From Acanthaster planci (taxonomy: Eukaryota; Echinodermata; Asteroidea; Valvatida; Acanthasteridae): 56,650 nt of DNA. The position numbers were made by a program, and so were the translations under genes. A model generated the notes under the pieces. The model was not told the DNA's origin, searched no databases, and worked only from the letters and a program-made list of their open reading frames with translations. How positions within the stretch are numbered: position 1 is the stretch's first letter; each line of letters opens with the position of its first letter. The stretch lies in assembly GCF_001949145.1 (NCBI RefSeq), contig NW_019091363.1, positions 3,286,269 through 3,342,918 of the forward strand, in the 5' to 3' direction. Positions 10,771-21,396 of this stretch are shown here, piece by piece.

Positions 10771-13700
10771 CTATGTGAAAAAAAAGGAATTATGTCTGAT
10801 GGGGTCAAGTGGAAATTGTTTTTTGGTCGAAAGGATATTACCCAAAACAGTGTCAAACAAGCCTGAAAGAGAATTCCCCATAATGTGCATTGAACCAGTG
10901 TCATAAAAGATAAATGATCTCACCCATTATGAATGAAATTTTTCAAAAATTCCATGTGCTCCAGGGTTAACTGCTTATCTTCTAGTCTGTAGGGTAGATC
11001 GAGTTTATCTACGAGAGGACTGTATGGATCTCCAAACAGGAACTGCAGATCGTCTCTGGCAGTTGCACCGTAGATTGGGGGGAGTGGTGGTCCGTATCGG
11101 ATGGATGGTTTTTGTTCGAATAGGTAGAAGTACACAGATTGACCGGCATCAGCGTGAATCCTGGCGGCTTCCAGTAAACTCCACCCCGACAGGTAGTCGT
11201 TCATAAACCTTCTGAAACTACCCCTTGTCTCACAAGCATCGCCCAGTCCACCTTTTCCAATATATTCCGTCACCAGTGCAGAGGCTGCTGCTTCGGGATT
11301 GAGGTAAGAAAACCTGCAGACTGTGCTAATGTACTGCTTGACTTCATCAACACTTGGACAGTCGAGGCCAGTGAAAAATAAACTTCGTTCAGCATTATCG
11401 TCTTGTGAATATCCAATCATTATGTCGACATCGTTAATTCTGCCGGCTTTCAGCAACTCCAGAGGTTTTTCAGTGATGAGATCCCCGTCAAAACGGAGTG
11501 GAAAAGCGAGCCCAAATGGGGGGTTTGCGGTATTGGACACAAAGTCGGCCACTGGCTTTTCACGGAGACAATTTATCATCTCACTACTAGCAGTCGGACA
11601 TCCCAGTTTGATGGCTAGAGCCTCAGCTGCCTCAGATGGACTCGGAGCGACTGGGTTATTGATAGGTGAAGATATAGCAGAAGCAGCAACCAAAACAACT
11701 CTTTTAAATAAGCCTTTTGCCTTCTCAGAGAGTACTAAGTGATGTGCCAGAACGCCACCTGAGCCGTGACCGAAGACTGTAACGCGCCCTGGATCGCCTC
11801 CAAAGCTCCTGATATACTTGTTGACCCATTTGAGTGAAGCTAAGATGTCACTCAGTCCGTAATAACCAGGAGCAACTTCATCTTCTGTTGACAGGAATCC
11901 AAGAGCTCCTAAACGATAGTTCATGATCACAACAACAGCTTCAACCTGGGATGCAAGAAGAGTTGCATCATAGACTGAAGATGTGCCGAATAGTCCAAAT
12001 CCAACGTGAATAAAAACAAGAACTGGCAAAGCAGTGTCGTCAGTGTTTTGAGTGGGAGCGTAGATATTGAGAGTCAGGCAATCTTCACTTGTTTGGTTGA
12101 ACCCAAGGCGAACCATCCAAGGATCCAGTGTGACATCTTGGGGACAAGCAGGCGGTAGCTTCTGCGGGATGCCAAGTGGTTGATCACCCCACGGTCCTGT
12201 ATCTTCTGCTTGTTTGAATCGCAAATCACCAAGGGGTGGTTTTGCGTAAGGAATACCCAAGAACTCGGCGACTTCGCGCCCTCCCATTGCTTCGTCAGCG
12301 ACTCGCAGAGCACCAATGATAGATCCCAGCACTTCACCGTCTTTGCTTTCTATCTGCACCATCTTTGTGTCCGGTTTTCGCACGGTGCCACTTCTGACAG
12401 GTACTTCATAGGAACACGTCTTCTTATCAAACGGCTCCGTAATGGTTGGGATGTACTCATTCCAGAAGGCTACTTTGTCAGCTTTGAGGCGCTGTCCTGT
12501 CCTGATGTTAGCGTCTAGGATGATGTATGTTTCATTCTGTACTTCAAACTCTGGCCACTCTGGTGAACCTGCTCCGTTTGGATCCCTAAATAGTAAAAAG
12601 AAATAAAATGGTTCCACATAAAAAATCAAGAGTGTGAAACACTTCGCATCCCTGATAGCAAACATGGAGTGTTAGTTTTCAAGATGTACGTTGACGTTGG
12701 GGAGATGTTAATTTATACAGGGTGTCCACATAAAAAGTATACCGATAAAAATTACTGTAATAGCAAAACTACTTTATATATGGGACAGCAATATATATCT
12801 CTAGAAAGGGCAGAATGTCCTCTTTATAATGTGTACAGCTTGTGATGTTATTGACACAGATGAGTGAACAAATTAGACCAATGTTAAGGGTACTGAAATT
12901 GGCACTGTGACAAAATTGCATATGTGATTAACAAGGCTAGACCATGCAAGTGTGCAGAATACCAAATGCGTTTGCTTTAAGAACTGTGAGAAGTTGCATA
13001 TTGATAACAAAGGTCAACATGTTGGGTCTAGGCGATTTATTTTTATGGCGTTACCTGCAGAACCAAAGTTTCACTACACCCTCAGGTAATGTTCAGGAGT
13101 TAACATGCAAGAATAGTGGACAAAGTCACAAATCTCCGTCAAGACCTTGAAATGATCAGACGAGAAGTAAGGGACATGTTACGAAAATGTCAGATGTGCA
13201 TTGAGAGGAATGGTGGCCATGTGGAGGACTTAGCACATTAAAGTGATGAGGTAAGTAGCGAAAACAAAGCAGATAAGATTGATTTAGGAACATTCCTTGT
13301 TTTCAAGAATTCGTTCTGCGCACTTGCATGGTTGAGCCTATGTTTCTGAAATATGCAAACTTGTATATGCAAACTGTATATGTATATGCTATACTGTATA
13401 TGCAAACTTGTCACTGTGCCGATTTCAGTACGCTTAACACCGGTCTAGTTTGTTCACTCATCTGTGTCAATAACATCACAAGCTGTATACCATTGCAAAG
13501 AGGACATTCTGCCCTTTCTGGAGATATATTTCGCTTTCCTATATATAAAGTCTTTTTGCTATTACAGTAACTTTTATCTCAGTATACTTTATTTGGACAC
13601 TCTGTATAACGGGTTCTGCCCTTAGCCAACGTATATTGCCCTTAGCCAATGTATATATGTTAATAAACACTGTACATTCAGTGCTTGTTTGACTGAGAGC

Positions 13701-16700
13701 TGGATTTGGACAATTTTTAGACTGATGATGCTGAATAATGAGACCAACTTCGTGCGGGGAGTAGCCCAGTGAGGTGTAAAAAGCACCCTCGAGAAATAGG
13801 AAGCAGACACCAACTCATGCCTTCTTTTGGGAACATTTCAATTATTCCAAGCTACTCGATTTTGATGGGAGTAAAGTCTGCTGGGTTGGCCGTTCTGCTC
13901 AACGTTCTCAGGATAGGAATGATGTATTGAGGCTAATGTTAATGGAACGCACCGTATCGACATAGCACATTTTTGTTTGCCTTTTCAATGGTGGAAGCGG
14001 GACGTTGGCACAAAAGTCCAAACCGGTGTAATTTTGACTGGGTGTAATAACAGTCATGACTCACTTTCATGGGGTGCGAGTAAAATTGTGGCCTTGCCGA
14101 TACTTGTATTGGGGTCAGGCCTATGAAGAGCGGGCCCTAATGTTTAGGCCCTACGTTCTTTTTTTGTTTAATACATGGAAGTGTTTGTCTTTCAGTTTCA
14201 ATAATCGCTGGATGTTGCTCCAGAATCATCCCATGAACATACCCTCCTCTTAAAAAAAAAATCAGGGTTAAAAATCAATGTGCACGTATGGGATTGTGGT
14301 ATAATTATGTTCACGTAATGGCAAACTGCCACGTGTACTCAGGCACCGTGACAGCATCGACCTGGAGAGTTTTTCAAAATACGCGCCCATAGAAAATAGT
14401 GCAAATTCGGACCGAAATAGCGCCGCCTGTTGACTCTCGTAAAGAGGTTGGCCTCCGTTTTTTTACTGGAAATTCACGATTATGGCCAGAAGAGCACTTT
14501 TTGTTTCACGTTCATGGGGGTTAGCCACGAAAATCTTTTTTATTCGCCTTTCAAGGCAGATACCCCCCCAGCAGTAAAACTAAGCGCTCATCTCTGAATG
14601 TAGTCGCCCACCTCTATCCAAAATGGGCCCGCAATTTGGGGCTTTTTGTGAAAGAAATACCCCGAACTGGAAACTACCAGTCCCATATCCGGGATCTGTA
14701 GAAATATTTCTATGATCCCTCCTGATTATGGCATGTCTTATTGTACAACCCCGCGGGATCACAAAATATTAATGAGCTCGCGCGCAGAATTACAACCATT
14801 TGGTGGAATGCACCTTTATTAGTATAGATACACGTTTGGTAAAAGCAAAACCAGTTTTTGAGTATTAGGGTGAGTAGACTGTACGTAGTGTGGGTAGTAC
14901 GGTAGTGTGAATATAGCATGAGTTTGAGTTGAATGTACATGTAGTTTGAGTGTACCTGATCCGTTTGGATCGCTGAATAAGGAAATCATACCGTTATTTA
15001 GACATGCGAAGTGTGAAAAAATAGGTTGAACTGCAACTGATCTTGTAACCCGAACCTGTTCGGTGAGCGTTTACCGTATGATACACATAATATAAGATTT
15101 GATAGTCGTTTTCAGAACGGAAGTGGTATAAGGTCGTGGGAATAAGTGAATACGACAAAAACGTCTTTGATGTTGAACAACGTGCGGACTTAACGCTGTA
15201 TAAATGACGTGGGCACTGATGGTGAGTATAAAAAATCAGCATTTGTCGACAACCTTTTCCACAGACAAAGCCACTGGGGTTCATCAAGTTATATTTAAGA
15301 ACATCCACCACCTAGGCTAAAATTTCTGCTGGGCATTTCTATTTTCTGCCGGAAGTTTTCCCTGATTACCACACCGCCCGTCTTTTCGTACTCTAGCTGT
15401 TTTGGCAACTCACTCATGACGCCGGCAGCGACATGTCACTTGAAGTGTCCATGCCGATCGGCAAAATCGCGTGTTTGGGCCCGGTGGCAGGGACTACCCT
15501 TGAACAAAAGTAAACAACTACATCAATATTACAAAACAAGATAATGATTTTCACTGAAGCATTAAGACCCAGAGAGCTGATGAGGGGACTGTTTGAGTTC
15601 GCAATCCTTACGTGTAAACGCAGGCTTGAATAAAGGCGCCTTGAGCAGAAGCACTCCCTCATCAGCTAAAAGGAGTCAGTTGATAGGAAAGTTCATTTTA
15701 TACCTTTACCATGATGTTGTCATGTTTGTCTTGTTCCTGCAGACGGATTCGCAAGAGTGATAAATTTCACATATTGATGAAAAGGAACGGACTATTTAAT
15801 GTGAATGGTGAAAATCAAACCAAGATACATGTACATGTATGTGTGCCTCATGATAGATATCTATTGGTAGCGACAAGACTGCAGCACGTGCATTTCATAG
15901 TCATTCATAAACCAGTGAAGTGCAGTCCAACTAAAGGATCCTCCATGGCAAATTGTTCAGAAAATATCGTCTGCCCTGATGATGTCACTGTAGAAGAGAA
16001 TAGGTTGAGCTGTGCAAGAAGTGTTTGTAAAATGTCCTCATGTGTCGCTAGAGGGAGCCTAATTTACAACATGTCGTTTTTACTTCGTTTTTGTGTGTGT
16101 TTGACATGCCACTCCAGACATTCAGTATAAAATTTGCTTCATTTTAGTTAAATGCATGTATTGTTGCATGTCCGGGAACCCCGGTTGTGAAGGTCGCGTA
16201 ACTTTATTGAAAACCAGTGGTTTCGTTTACGTGATCAAGTTTAGATCGGTTGACAATAGTTTTCGGGAGCCTGTTTGTTTCATTCGAATCTGGGTCAGTA
16301 ATCCCATCGCTAGTTCGCTCCATCCATTAAGGCGGTTTGGTGTCAGTAAACCAACGATCGAGGGATCACTGACTGCGATCCGGATCCGCGAGAAACGAGC
16401 CCTGAGGAGCAGCTAATGTGGGCTGCTCTGTGCTGCGACGAATGACTAACACCTTGACCAACAAGGCTATTGAAATCCCGAAACCTTGAACAGCACACAA
16501 AGAATACTTAATGCTGAATACCAAGGTAATACAAAAGTTTGCTTGCTATAGTTAATCAAATTCAATTGTGGCAAGCTAGCCAACAATCGCCTTTGTATTT
16601 GGCAAGGTAAAAAGGTCACGGGTGGCTCCACTCAGTAGAAAGGCATTGCAAGTCTGAATATTTTTACATGACGTCTGTGTTTGAAAGCCTGTAACATTAA

Positions 16701-18867
16701 TCCACTCACGAAAAAGGCACAGTAGTTGCTGTAACATTCCTTCGCATTTTTATACAAGATTTTTCCGTTACACCAAAATAATGTGCAAATGGTCCTAGGG
16801 TTGTGACAAATAATCGTAAGCTTTGATAGCTGGGGTTTCAAGCCACAGTTGGGGGGAGGGGGGTCATAACGACTCGACTGCTGAATTTGCCGGGATCGGG
16901 TGGCTGGCTCGAATCTAATGCAGCAGCGGGTACTGCTAGCACTTTTAATTTAAATGTGTCAATTTGCTTTGCGTAAAGGGAATATTAATAGCCCCACGTA
17001 GTTTATATTCTCAGTCTGAAAGTTCCAAAAAAAATCACAAGCTCATTCGAATCCGTGAATTGACTTCCTGCTTACTGTTGCCACAAATGAGGACCCTGGC
17101 GTCTTAAACCACTCTCAACCACCGAGTTTGACGGGATTGGTGGAGCGGAGCTGGCTGATCATTATGTCTAATCTTATTATACCAGTGGTGGTCTGCTGAT
17201 CCAACTAGTTCCAGCACCATCCCTCAATCACAAGTGTAATTACTGCCAGCACTGGAGACTTGCAAAGCACTGGCTGGTGCTAGAGTGGAGGAACGTGGCT
17301 ATTTAAAAAATATATATGTATACATGTACATGTAATTGACGGGTTGGAATATCTTTACTTACCCATTCTTTGCAAACTGTGACCAGTACCGTATCATGGT
17401 GTTGGATAATGACCGCGCCTCAGTGTTTCCTGGAATCAGCAAGTTGATGAGGCCGAAAACATAGAAGACATCCAGCGCATGTGGTGCTCCGGGAACACGG
17501 TCAACCAAGTCTGGACGAAGCAAAAACTCCTTTCCAACTTCATAGATGAAATAATAGTAATATGTTTTACTGTTACCAGCAGATGACGTTGCGTGTTTGT
17601 TACGGAAATTGGCTCCAGGCGTGTCAAAGTATACATCGCCGATCACATCCAGGTATTTAAGAAGATTTTCATCTACGTCATCCAACTTGTCTCCACTGTA
17701 GTAGAAGGCCAAGATTGCATCGGTTAGTTGCTCCGGATTTTCACACCGGCAAGTGAAAGCAATCAGGCTTTGGATAGCATTACGAAGGCCTTGTGAAGTG
17801 TAGTTTGCCTCACTCGGAAATAAGTAGCCTTCTTTGTTGTTCACTCCCAAGAGGAGATCATACTGTCCAATCCGAGGATGGGACAAGAGGGAGCTGATAT
17901 CGGTGGTGAGAAACTCGCCGTCAATTGTAGCTGCTGTCGTTTGTAATGTAGACATATTTATCAGTTCCTCCGTAGTCAATCCTCGAAGGCAGCTTATCAG
18001 GTCGCGAGTGGTGCTGCTGCCATAGGTTAGGTTGCAACCTAGAGATGAGGCAAGATTCCAAGCCTGAAGCTGGGCGAAATTACCCGGGATGATTAAGCCT
18101 GGGAAAGGTACCCCACTCTGAGAAATCACCCGCTGAAAAAGATTTCTGTCGTTTAGAGGTGAAATCATCTGATAGGTAACACTCCATCCTCCTGCCGACT
18201 CACCAAAGATGGTGATTTGATCTGGATCACCTCCAAAATTAGCAATGTTTCCTTTGACCCACTGGATAGCGAGACGTTGATCCCACAGTCCGTAGTTCCC
18301 AGGTGCTGAGTCATCTCCGGTGCTGAGGAAGCCGAGCAATCCCAGACGATAGTTCATGTTCACCACGATGACCTGTCCTTGTAGTGCAATGAGCGAGCCG
18401 TCGTAGAGTGCACCTTCTCCGCCAACCAAACTCCCTCCATGTATGTAAACCATGACAGGCAGTGGTCCCAACGCATCCACGATATCTTGGGGGACGTACA
18501 CATTCAGAAACAAACAGTCCTCACTCATACTCGTGTTAGGCATATATTGATCAAACTCCGAAAACTGGAACAGATCAGAAGCACTTCTAGTTTGGGGACA
18601 TCTGGATCCAAACTTCGTCGCGTTCAACACGCCTTCCCATGGAGTTTTTGGTACGGGCTTGGTGAAGCGTAGCTGCCCGATCGGTGGCTCAGCGTAAGGT
18701 ATTCCAGCATAGCGTGTGATGACAACTGGGAGCGATACACCAGGTATGGGTAGTTCCACGCCCATTACCGAACCTAAAGTAGTGTTAGTAATGACTGTCT
18801 GCCCGGCCGCAAAGTGGACAGTCATCTTAACTATCAAAACCAGTATGATACTTCTTGATTCAGTCAT
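10332..18867 (-). CDS. Tandem-domain membrane-anchored carboxylesterase-like protein, gene B (complete)
   Basis: Three exons, 18867-17363, 12585-10924 and 10770-10332, join in phase 2 at both junctions into 1202 codons (1201 residues plus stop). The order is: signal peptide (MTESR...AAGQ), esterase domain 1, a WPEF...FWNEYIP domain-end segment, linker, esterase domain 2, a second WPKF...FWATYLP domain-end segment, a Pro/Cys-containing stalk, a transmembrane helix at about residues 1148-1171, and a tail of about 30 residues. The predicted topology is type I, with both domains outside the cell or in the lumen. Domain 1 has FGESAGG (Ser224), KEG and GAPH, so the triad is complete. Domain 2 has GHGSG, QDD and GATA at these places and should be inactive. 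Typical family members have one domain of about 550 residues. CE-like adhesion proteins such as neuroligins also carry dead domains, but only one per chain. The ligand or substrate is unknown. Confidence 0.88.
10924..12585 (-). CDS. Gene B exon 2: end of domain 1 fused to dead esterase domain 2
   Basis: The exon is 1662 bases (554 codons across the split ends), with acceptor CTATTTAG and donor ATGG then GTGAGA. It encodes the last 60 or so residues of domain 1 (DPNGAG...WPEF...FWNEYIP), then a short Cys-containing linker, then domain 2 from GEVLG and GIPYAKPP through SEDCLTLN, HVGFG, GRVTVFGHGSGG and GATARDDLQFLFG to FIHNG. One uninterrupted exon carrying the end of one domain and the start of the next is direct evidence for a fused protein rather than two genes. 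The Gly at the Ser position is at 11763-11765. Confidence 0.9.
12714..13608. mobile_element. Degenerate DNA transposon with long terminal inverted repeats (mariner-type)
   Basis: The ends are TATACAGGGTGTCCA and its near-complement TGGACACTCTGTATA. Similarity between the arms extends inward about 190-200 bases (12714-12925 against 13405-13608), including matching runs around GGGCAGAATGTCCTCTTT and GATGAGTGAACAAATTAGACC. The plus strand between them encodes, with frame breaks, LGDLFLWRYL and later a MLRKCQMCIERNGGHVED-like run. These resemble the C-terminal end of DDE transposases of the mariner/Tc group that carry the DYFLWGYL and NGGHLED motifs. It is not functional as read. Confidence 0.8.
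14378..14812 (-). repeat. Interspersed repeat family R1, copy 1
   Basis: About 430 bases match the opposite strand of 25943-26378. Shared blocks include TGGCTAACCCCCAT, AGAGTCAACAGGCGGCGCTA with TTTCGGTCCG, GAGCTCATTAATATTTTGTG and ATGCCATAATCAGGAGGGAT. No coding capacity was seen. The copy lies in gene B intron 1. Confidence 0.85.
14940..14972 (-). pseudogene. Relic of an esterase exon-2 start
   Basis: On the minus strand TTATTCAG is followed by CGATCCAAACGGATCAGGTA, almost the same as the real exon-2 start of genes A and B (acceptor, then GGATCCAAACGGAGCAGG). The translation is DPNGSGTLK in the right frame, but the conserved PEWPEF and everything after it are missing. It reads as a decayed duplicate of the exon edge; a short chance match cannot be fully excluded. 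Confidence 0.5.
15643..15915 (+). repeat. Interspersed repeat family R3, copy 1
   Basis: This copy shares AGCAGAAGCACTCCCTC, then GTTCATTTTAT, then ATTGGTAGCGA and GTGCATTTCAT with 54451-54580 in the same orientation. An extra block of about 150 bases interrupts this copy. Confidence 0.6.
17363..18867 (-). CDS. Gene B exon 1: signal peptide plus esterase domain 1
   Basis: This 1505-base exon starts at the Met that leads a hydrophobic signal peptide; the open frame extends six codons upstream to another Met at 18885. The catalytic Ser codon is at 18196-18198. The exon ends ...FAKNG at a strong donor (ATGG then GTAAGT). The usual cholinesterase intron falls at this same place, before the DPN motif. 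Confidence 0.9.
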
Positions 18868-21396
18868 TTTGGTAGAGAAAAACAAACACGGTAGATTTTA
18901 CTGCGGTTGTTTAAACGACAGCAGGTTGGCTATGAAGGTTATGGCATGATCACTGACCTCTTTTAAGGGTTATTTTGCATGGGGACAATGAGCATGGTAT
19001 GTATTTCAAAAAGTCAAGGTTACCACACCGGTGTAGATTATTACCCCGTGTGGGCATAGCGACCTTTTCGTACTGATCCAGCTTTAAATATCTTAAGTTG
19101 GCAACAGTAAATTTTAAATCCCAAGTACTAATTTGTTTAATTTAGAACTTCTAGTTTATGTATGTAGTCAGTTTTTTTTGCACAGCCAATCGAATTTTTG
19201 CAATTGAAATTTTTCGTTAGTGTTTTTGTTCCATATGCTGCGACGTTTAAGAAAAGCACCCCATAACATGGAAACACCCCTACGATCCGTTGCAGGCTGT
19301 TAGAACAAGCCTTGTGATTGGTCAGATCACGCGAGATTTGTGACGCAATAGGCCGTCCATATATGGTAATACTCCAGACTGCATATAAAGGACACGAGTA
19401 CTGGTAGCTCCTCTGAACGGCTCATTGTATGACAATAAACAGATTAGAGGTACAACGTATCTTAGCCACGTACACGTATGATGGCCTGAAGTCATCATTT
19501 TACTTTGAAATCTTATTATAGGCCCCTATGCCTATGTGTTCTTCAGCTTTGTTCAGGCTCTGTGCCAGTTCGATATTTGGCAGAGAACTACTCGAGAAGT
19601 ACTTGACAATTCACACTGTTATGCACGTTGGTTAAAAATGACCTGTTATTAATGCTCAGAATTGGCCTGTCTGGGTCGAAACCATCAAGAGAAAACTGTT
19701 GATGACGACTTCAAGCATTTCAGAGCAATCTGTAGAATAGTGTAAAATATCCCAATAAAAAAAGCTTCTTAAATAGTACACTTTTGAGAAAAGTAAAACA
19801 CGTGGTCTTTCTGCACGTTAAATGTTCGTTTTTGCATATAAAAGTAAGTTTGAGATTAACTGTAGTCACTTGTTGCCAATTGTTTCTTAATCGTTTTCTA
19901 AACTTTTATGTCGAGTATTGTAAGAGGTTTATTTTACACTGTATTCTTATTTTTTTTAATTATGGTATGACTATTACATAAAAGAAAAAAGTCGTCCATC
20001 AAAAAGGTGGAATGAGAATATAACAGGAACGAATGTAGCAAAGTACTACTCAAATCCTCGTTGTACGCATTCAAGTCAGGCATCTCCGACCAATAATAGA
20101 CCCGGAACATAATGTCGTCACAGTCAAGCCCCTAACCTGTGCGCTTTCCTCTGACCGCTTTATTTGAGGTTGAACTAGAGGAAGTGGACGTGTAAACAAA
20201 GCAAGAGGTCATGGACACTGGAAGAAAAGGGGGGGGGGTTGCAAGGCTATGGAAACACTGTCGTGATGGGAAGGAGAGGCAGAAAGATTTTCCCGTTAAA
20301 GAGACAACTTAGGTTTTTTTTTTTCATCAGAGACGGGTCACTGAAATTCGGTGACCCATAGGCAAATGGGTCAATGATCTGTTATCTCTTGTGCAAGTTC
20401 ATGACCAGATCGAACTAAAAGAATTTTCACGATCTGTTCATCTTGTTAGATACCTCTTGGGAATTACCTCTTGAAACCGGATACAAAGCTGCCTTATTTC
20501 CTGTGCCTGTGCAACTTTGCTATGCGTGTTTTAAAATTGGAAGGCATGCTATATGAGTTAGGTTTTTGAGCTACAACATTGCCAGCATTGTCTTATTTAC
20601 TTCTTGTCTTGATCCAAATGCAAGTTGGCCTATATGTCGGTTGTCTCCTGGTCTTGAATAGGACTGGATCTGTGTTCGTGTCTGTGAACTGTTGACAGAC
20701 TCTACTACAGGCCCATGCAGCCCAGATCTGCCGAGTCTCTGGCGAGAGCATGGGACATAGGCTCGCTTGTCAAGACAGTTGGAAAAATTAATGTTACCGT
20801 ATTGTTTGTGTTTCTTTATATCAACAAACTCATATTGCAATACAACCATCACCAACTATACTCCCATGAATATAGTTAATATATTCCTCACCATACCGTA
20901 ATATAGCTTCCTTTTTATGCAATATTTTTGACATTTTCTCGCTAATGACTCGGCATAACAACTTTCAAGGAAAATGTGATCCTTGGACGACTTGTATTCA
21001 GTGAGTCACGGACATTGCTGAATTACAAAAGAAATCTCTCGTCACGTCACAATAGAAACTAAGGACGCTCGTCGTCATAGTTTGATTTCACAAACGGCGG
21101 CAAACGGACGCGAGTCATTCTGGCACGCGTTTCTCAGTGTGCGTATCCAAGTAATTATTTCTAAACGCTGCGGCGTATTTTAAAAAAAAGCACGTTAATA
21201 CTAACTCCAAAAGTGTTTTCACCATCTCCTCTTCAGTGCACTACAAAACAAGTTCCCTAAGGTATATTGTGATAAACCTAGAAATGAAAACTTACGTTGT
21301 TAAAACAAAATTATTGTAACAATTCACGTTACCATGAAGTCCACGATTAATTCTCTAGGTTGTCTGATTCATGCCTAACCCCAGGGTGTCGGGTGC
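18868..21396. other. Divergent intergenic region, gene B to orphan gene
   Basis: About 2.5 kb between divergent genes. It should hold both promoters, but no convincing core promoter was found. The right 350 bases are richer in CpG (around 21030-21140), compatible with the orphan gene's promoter. A CATATAAAGG box at about 19382 followed by AATAAA at about 19434 resembles a small LTR but lacks paired ends. Confidence 0.5.

Larger units (their letters stand above)
12586..17362 (-). other. Gene B intron 1, expanded by repeats
   Basis: A 4.8 kb phase-2 intron, three times the size of the matching gene A intron. The extra length includes an inverted-repeat DNA transposon (12714-13608), an interspersed repeat copy (14378-14812), a relic of an exon start (near 14972) and part of a second repeat family (15643-15915). 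No functional exon is visible. Confidence 0.75.

Noticed and set aside
10771-10923. Reading the 10332-10904 frame as a separate small gene starting at its own Met
   Set aside because: The 153-base interval has a clean donor and acceptor in matching phase, and exon 3 begins with the domain-end WPKF segment missing from exon 2.
15711-16130. 139-codon open frame in gene B intron 1
   Set aside because: It overlaps repeat R3, and the translation has no domain character.
16293-16369. Short inverted repeat (GTCAGTAATCCC against GGGATCACTGAC)
   Set aside because: Arms are short and mismatched; expected by chance at this scale.
19230-19460. Possible solo LTR (CATATAAAGG box followed by AATAAA)
   Set aside because: No paired TG...CA ends or target duplication could be found, and there is no second copy in the window.
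20571-20855. Minus-strand open frame of 94 codons
   Set aside because: No recognised motif or plausible exon joins; the surrounding DNA looks intergenic.
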